A DNA stretch of 64,000 nucleotides, from NCBI GenBank assembly GCA_036898135.1, contig CM072525.1, forward strand, positions 28,287,443 to 28,351,442. Reading direction: 5' to 3'. Below, in pieces: positions 59,621 through 64,000 of this stretch (position 1 is the stretch's first letter; every line of letters starts with the position of its first letter). Both the position numbers and the translations under genes were made by a program. The notes under the pieces are model-generated. The model was not told the DNA's origin. It worked only from the letters and a program-made list of their open reading frames with translations, and did not search any database. Source of the DNA: Oncomelania hupensis (Eukaryota > Mollusca > Gastropoda > Littorinimorpha > Pomatiopsidae).

Positions 59621-61193
59621 ACAAAAGAATGGAAATCGATGCATATTTAAAGAAAACTGTAATATTAAAATATACCATGGAAAAGATAAGAAAAATGCAT
59701 ATGAATAAAAGTTACGTTGACTTTATATGTATATATGTTGGCTGGGTTGGGTCGACAAAATGTCTACCTAAGTGATACTTTTACTTGCAGGGTTTCTTTA
59801 AGGCGACCAAAATCGGTCGCCGTAATGTTTTTGCCTCTGCCGGCTAAACCAATTACCAGGGAAAGATATATCACACACATATACACACACACGCCCACAC
59901 GCTCACACACACACACGCGCACACCTACACACAAACACACACACATACACACAATGCATAAGCACGCGCTCACTGAAGTACACACTTACACTTCACACTT
60001 TTAAGCCTGGGGCTAAATCAATACATTTTATTTTAATAAACATAAATACCACATTAAAATTATAGTGGAGTCATAAGGGGGGGAAATGCACTTGATTACA
60101 AGAAATAAAGATGTTTAAAAAACCGTGTCATACACATGCATGCACTCACACACATAAAACATTAAAATAAGTAATGTTAACATGTTGATAAACAACACAA
60201 TATTATAGATGCATTTTGATATTTAGAAAGTTCAAAATGTGTGCCAAAAAAGTAATATTAACCCTTTTTATGTAAAGAGAATAATATCATTAATGTGTCG
60301 ATGGAAATGTAATGCATTTAGAACCAAATACCTTAACAAAAGTTTTATGTGTATGTAATGGCATAATTTCTCAACAACATATACGTTCGTGCCCTACATA
60401 AAAACAATGTATACCGGTATTGCAATCAAACACTGAAACTGATATCTTCAACTGTCTGAAGCTGATATATGAACTGTTTAAATCATGACTAGATAGTTCT
60501 TTAGGAACAGTCTTGTAGCATTTTATTTGATATGTTTTAATAATAACGAAATTGAAACGGTGTAGTTGTGTTCGCTCAAGGCTTATTATCCATATTTTTG
60601 TTGCGTGGGAATAACTGGGACGAACATAAAACTCTGAGTTTTGGGGTAACTATATTTTTACTCAATTCCGATTGTTTTTGATATGATATGGAAATGTGCG
60701 TGCATGCGTTTTTGTATGTATATGCTAGTGTATTTTGTTGGTACATGTATGTAGCCGAGCGGAGTATTTGACTCCCGTCTCTCGGCCACGACCTTGGGAA
60801 CATTGCTCAACCCCAGCTGTTATTTTCATTTTATCCCTAAAAGAGGGACATAAAAATATTTGCCCTGCAAGGCGGTGAAGCGTGGTTGGTCGTACCGGGC
60901 TGCCGGCTACAAGTGCCACGCACTCTACTGCAAAGTCACTGCCACCGACCTGCATAAAATGCCTGCCGACAATGTGGTCCCGCTCGCCACTAAAAGCAGC
61001 AGGCGAATGGTCAGCCGGGGAGAACAAATGTCGTGTCGCCTTGTCCTGCGTAACCCAATGGCATACCCAAAGGATTCTGCAAAGCAGGAGCCACCCAAGG
61101 CTAGTCTAACCAAGAAAATCAAGGTAGACAGTTTCTCTCCCAAGCCTCAACCAGTCGCCTCCCTTTTCAGCTACATGTATACGCGAATGTACG
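59621..61193. other. Stretch without a recognised gene
   Basis: CA-rich DNA at 59870-59960. The segment 60750-61190 is less repetitive and GC-balanced; an open plus frame from 60860 (YKCHALYCKVTATDLHKMPA) runs into the Harbinger-like element. I do not recognise it. It could be a decayed exon of a repeat or a chance frame. Confidence 0.5.
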
Positions 61194-61196
61194 TAA

Positions 61197-61923
61197 GGCT
61201 GCTGGGCCATAGAACTTCACGCTACACGCTTCACGCTGCACGCTTCACGCTTCACGTTTCATGCTCTGGGCCATAGGATTTCTCGCTACACGCTGCACGC
61301 TTCACGCATTCCTGTTTCCTCAACTGACCACACACAATATTTGTGGTTTGTGACTTCTTGAGAAGATGAATTCTTCCGAGAATAAAAGAAATGGAAAAGA
61401 CAAGTTGTATTGAATTTTGTGTTGTTGACAGTAGATCTAGAAAATTAGATACATGTGTACAAGCCTTGAGATAAGTCTGCCACCTTTTGGATTACTGTGC
61501 TATGAATTACAGTAAATAAATAAATAAATCGTATAAAAGTTACCTTTGGGTGTATTGAGAAGTTTTTTCAACTCATCCCAAACTTGGGCTTTTTGGTCTT
61601 TGTCTTTATAATCTGACACATGTGGGTCCCAGAGAAGGGGCCTTGCCCGGACCAACTCGATTAAATGTACTCTATAGTCATCCATCTAATTTCTTGTGTC
61701 TGATCACTATGGTAAGCTAGAACGTGAACTTCACGCATCGAAAAAAGTGGGCATGCTCACTTTTCTCTTCACGCGTGTAGCGTGCAGCGTGAAGCGTGTA
61801 GCGTGTGTGAAGTTGTATGGCCCACGCCAAGAGAAACCATGTCTGTTCATTTTTCTCTTCACGCGTGAAGCGTGTAGCGTGAAGCGTGAAGCGTGTAGCG
61901 TGAAGTTCTATGGCCCAGCAGCC
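61197..61923 (-). mobile_element. PIF/Harbinger-like non-autonomous element with MADF exon
   Basis: The ends are inverted, GGCTGCTGGGCCATAGAAC at 61197 and its reverse complement ending at 61923, and TAA lies on both sides (61194-61196, 61924-61926). A 3-bp TWA duplication and a GG start are typical of PIF/Harbinger. Each terminus is built of decamer-like GCTTCACGCT(A/T)CAC units and a second internal copy of GGGCCATAG (61266; right side 61817-61825). The interior encodes a MADF exon on the minus strand. A transposase is absent, so it would depend on one elsewhere. Confidence 0.75.
61544..61685 (-). CDS. MADF-domain first exon with splice donor
   Basis: The ATG at 61685 opens MDDYRVHLIELVRARPLLWD, then PHVSDYKDKDQKAQVWDEL and KKLLNTPKG. 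This is the N-terminal half of a MADF (Adf-1 Myb/SANT-like) domain, with the diagnostic LIELV, PLLWDP, DYKDKD and VWDEL blocks. AAAG|GTAACT at 61544/61543 is a good 5' splice site; the frame past it reads intron into TTTA repeats. PIF/Harbinger transposons encode a Myb/MADF-type DNA-binding partner of the transposase, which agrees with the surrounding TIRs. The downstream exons are missing, so only a truncated protein could be made. Confidence 0.75.
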
Positions 61924-61926
61924 TAA

Positions 61927-62280
61927 ACGAGAGGATGAGTGATCGTCTAAAATCACAAATCCTATGTAGATGTAAAATGACATTTAAAAATAATACACAC
62001 GCACACGCACGCTCTGCCATCAAACCAAATTTCAAACAGAAAATTAAACACCCTAACAGATAAATAGTATAGTACTACAACAATTTGACCGGCATAAAAC
62101 AGGCACATGAATTATTGTATACGCTCCCACGCTAAATCGCACTTCCACACATGCAGCATATTTGCTCACTCGCTCCGTCTGCATAGATGTTTATATTACG
62201 CCCCAGCGCTAGCCCAAATGTTGTTTATTGCAAGTGTATAAAAGTGCCCTAGTTTTGATTTAATAGCTTCAGCAGATGCC

Positions 62281-62313
<33 letters not shown>

Positions 62314-63562
62314 AATAAAATAATCAAGGAATTTGAAGTATGCAAACTGAAAATTATAATAGACGGAATAGAAATATCGTTTAATAATTTTTTTAATGTA
62401 AATAAACTGTACCACTACCACCATTTAAGAAGTGGAGGAGAGGAAACCGGAGTACCCGCGATTCTTCTGAGTCCAAGTAAAGTCGGATATCAAAAAAGAA
62501 AAACTAAACGTCCAAAATTTCCTGTAAAGTGACCCGCAACCTTTGTAGTGAGAGTGGAGTATAAGGGTTGCGGTTCCTGGAACGTTTTGGAACTTAAAGA
62601 CTCGAGTAGACAATCCAATTCCCAAAGATATCTTTATTCTGTTATTTTTCAAAGATAGGCGTATTTGAAAATCCCAGACTCTTTTAAAATTCAGTGCTAA
62701 TGAGGTATCCGCAGCGGTGCGCAGGTTACAAAAGATTACACAAGGGAACGGGCGACTACAAAACGCTGCGGTAGGACTATGTGCTAATCTGTGCCGACAT
62801 TTTTTTTTTCTGTTTCGTGAATTTTTTTTTACCACCTTTATTTTCTCTGGCTGTGAAAAGGATAAGAGGATAGCACGAGTTGATTTATGGAGCGAGGTTA
62901 GATTCATGGCGCATACATTATTTTCCTGTAAAATTGAATGTCGTCGGTGTCCATTCAAAACCTCGTATGTCCCAAAATACAGTTTTGAGAAAAATGAAAA
63001 AAACTGTTATAAAAAATCAGGTGTCACCAAAACAAATGGTTTTAGTATAATTTGCATTCAGTATTGAACAGGAAATTTGGCAGTAATAGTGGCAAGATTA
63101 AGAGCGCATGCTTGTTTGAGAAATAGACAAAAATGTTCACATACGAGGTTTTTACTATTTTGTATGAGCTGGAAGGTGCAACTTACGAGGTTTTGACTGT
63201 TTTGCTTGAGCTTGAAGTTGCAAGTTATAAGGATTAGTCACAATAGCAAACAACAAAGGAAACATTAATACAAAATAAAAGACCGAAAAATGCAGTTGAA
63301 AACATTGTCAATGTTGTTTTATTCAATAATGCAGACACAACCCTTGTCTTTACAAAATTGAAATAGGCTAATAGGCCATTGATAGATTAACACTTAACAC
63401 CCAGCAATCAATGAACGCGTTGTTGCATTCATCACTGACATAATAATGTCCTTCTGACCATAACAAGCCCTGTACTTAAAGTAGCACGAAGTCCTTTCTC
63501 GGAAATTTCCTGTGAAATGAATTATAAGATGTAAGCTAAGTAATACATGACACTTATGTGAA
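61927..63562. other. Gene-free stretch
   Basis: (AAC)n at 62281-62312; otherwise AT-rich. Frames at 62425-62958 (-) and 62717-63067 (+) overlap on opposite strands, are Lys/Phe/Ser rich, and lack recognisable motifs. I leave them uncalled. Confidence 0.55.
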
Positions 63563-63766
63563 GTTTTTATTACCATAACATAACAGTCTAAATGAACTTT
63601 TATTACCATAACATAATAGTCTAAATTAACTTTCATTAACGTAATAGTCTTAATTAACTGTTATTACCGTAACAGTTTAAATGGACTTTTATTAACATAA
63701 TAAATGAACGTTTACTACCATATGTCTAAATGAACATTTATTACCATAACATAAGCCTAAATGAAC
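63563..63766. repeat. Degenerate 33-bp minisatellite
   Basis: Seven units of 23-33 bp share TTTATTACCATAACATAA and AGTCTAAATGAAC. Units become shorter and more diverged in the middle, and the last is again close to the first. The array ends exactly where the endonuclease ORF begins. Confidence 0.8.
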
Positions 63767-64000
63767 CACCATCGGCACATGGAATGTTCGGACCATGTAC
63801 GAATCAGGAAAGACGGCACAGGTAGCAACTGAGATGAGGAATAATGACCTGACCGTGTTAGGCATCAGCGAGACACGATGGACCCAAGCTGGACAAAGGC
63901 GACTGATGACAGGAGAACTATTGCTGTATTCCGGGCACGAAGAAAACGATGCACCCCACACGCAGGGAGTAGGCTTTATGTTGTCCAATCAGGCACAGAG
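63765..64000 (+). CDS. RTE-like endonuclease N-terminus, subfamily 2 (partial)
   Basis: From 63765 the plus frame is open to the window end: TIGTWNVRTMYESGKTAQV, NNDLTVLGISETRWTQAG, LLYSGHEENDAPHTQGVGF. WNVRT and GISETRW are the first two EEP endonuclease metal-site blocks. It differs clearly from the endonuclease start at 55450 (VRILTAEGTLEEL, LGISKLR), so it is a second subfamily. The true start lies upstream of the visible homology or was lost: a TGA at 63762-63764 precedes it, and no ATG lies before TWNVRT. The copy continues beyond 64000 and may be longer. Confidence 0.8.

Noticed and set aside
60860..61276. 138-codon frame as a host gene
   Set aside because: It runs into the terminal repeat of the Harbinger-like element and shows no recognised motif; overlapping frames on both strands are also open.
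62425..63067. Overlapping 177- and 116-codon frames on opposite strands
   Set aside because: AT-rich chance frames without motifs.

Overview
The window looks like repeat-dominated, non-coding DNA from a metazoan nuclear genome, most likely a lophotrochozoan and probably a mollusc. This rests on the mixture of RTE-type and CR1-group non-LTR retrotransposons, several tRNA-derived SINE families (including the widespread tail ending in AGCGCTATATAAG), very many long di-, tri- and tetranucleotide microsatellites, and spliced first exons of DNA-transposon proteins (THAP, MADF). The assignment is inference. I found no exon of a recognisable single-copy host gene, no rRNA or tRNA gene that is not better read as a SINE head, no CRISPR array and no bacterial-type operon.

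Layout. 1-6.8 kb: low-complexity DNA with RTE 3' fragments, a full SINE and a compound AAT/ATT/ATG array. 6.8-14.2 kb: the best preserved element, a minus-strand CR1-group retrotransposon with a 942-aa ORF1 (coiled coil plus SGNH/GDSL-like domain) and an ORF2 (endonuclease plus reverse transcriptase) broken by one in-frame stop near its end. It lies between two GATA arrays. 14.2-14.8 kb: a probable solo LTR, with relatives at 42.0-42.35 and 49.2-49.7 kb. 15-27 kb: microsatellites, SINE pieces, another LTR-like block, a (GAA)n tract and an RTE end inside an ATT array. 27.6-33.8 kb: a nest in which a decayed I/Jockey-group element is split by a THAP-exon insertion, by a SINE piece and by an RTE copy that itself contains a hAT-type transposon; target duplications are visible for three of the insertions. 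35-36.3 kb: a SINE inside a SINE between GATA arrays. 37.8-39.3 kb: a degenerate higher-order tandem array whose units carry (AAG)n. 42.5-45.3 kb: a hAT-like non-autonomous element and an unclassified foldback element with a 6-bp target duplication. 49-60 kb: more LTR, SINE and RTE copies, including a twin-priming-like inversion and a head-to-head pair, and a 5S-derived fragment. 61.2-61.9 kb: a PIF/Harbinger-like element with TAA target duplications that keeps a MADF-domain first exon. 63.6-64 kb: a minisatellite abutting the start of a second RTE-type endonuclease ORF that runs off the window.

How parts relate. Nothing here forms a host pathway; the interacting units are mobile elements. 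Autonomous RTE-like and CR1-group elements would supply endonuclease and reverse transcriptase, SINEs would borrow such machinery, and the hAT-like, foldback and Harbinger-like pieces would need transposases made elsewhere. The recurring unexpected pattern is that retroelement copies sit between two blocks of the same microsatellite motif (four cases).
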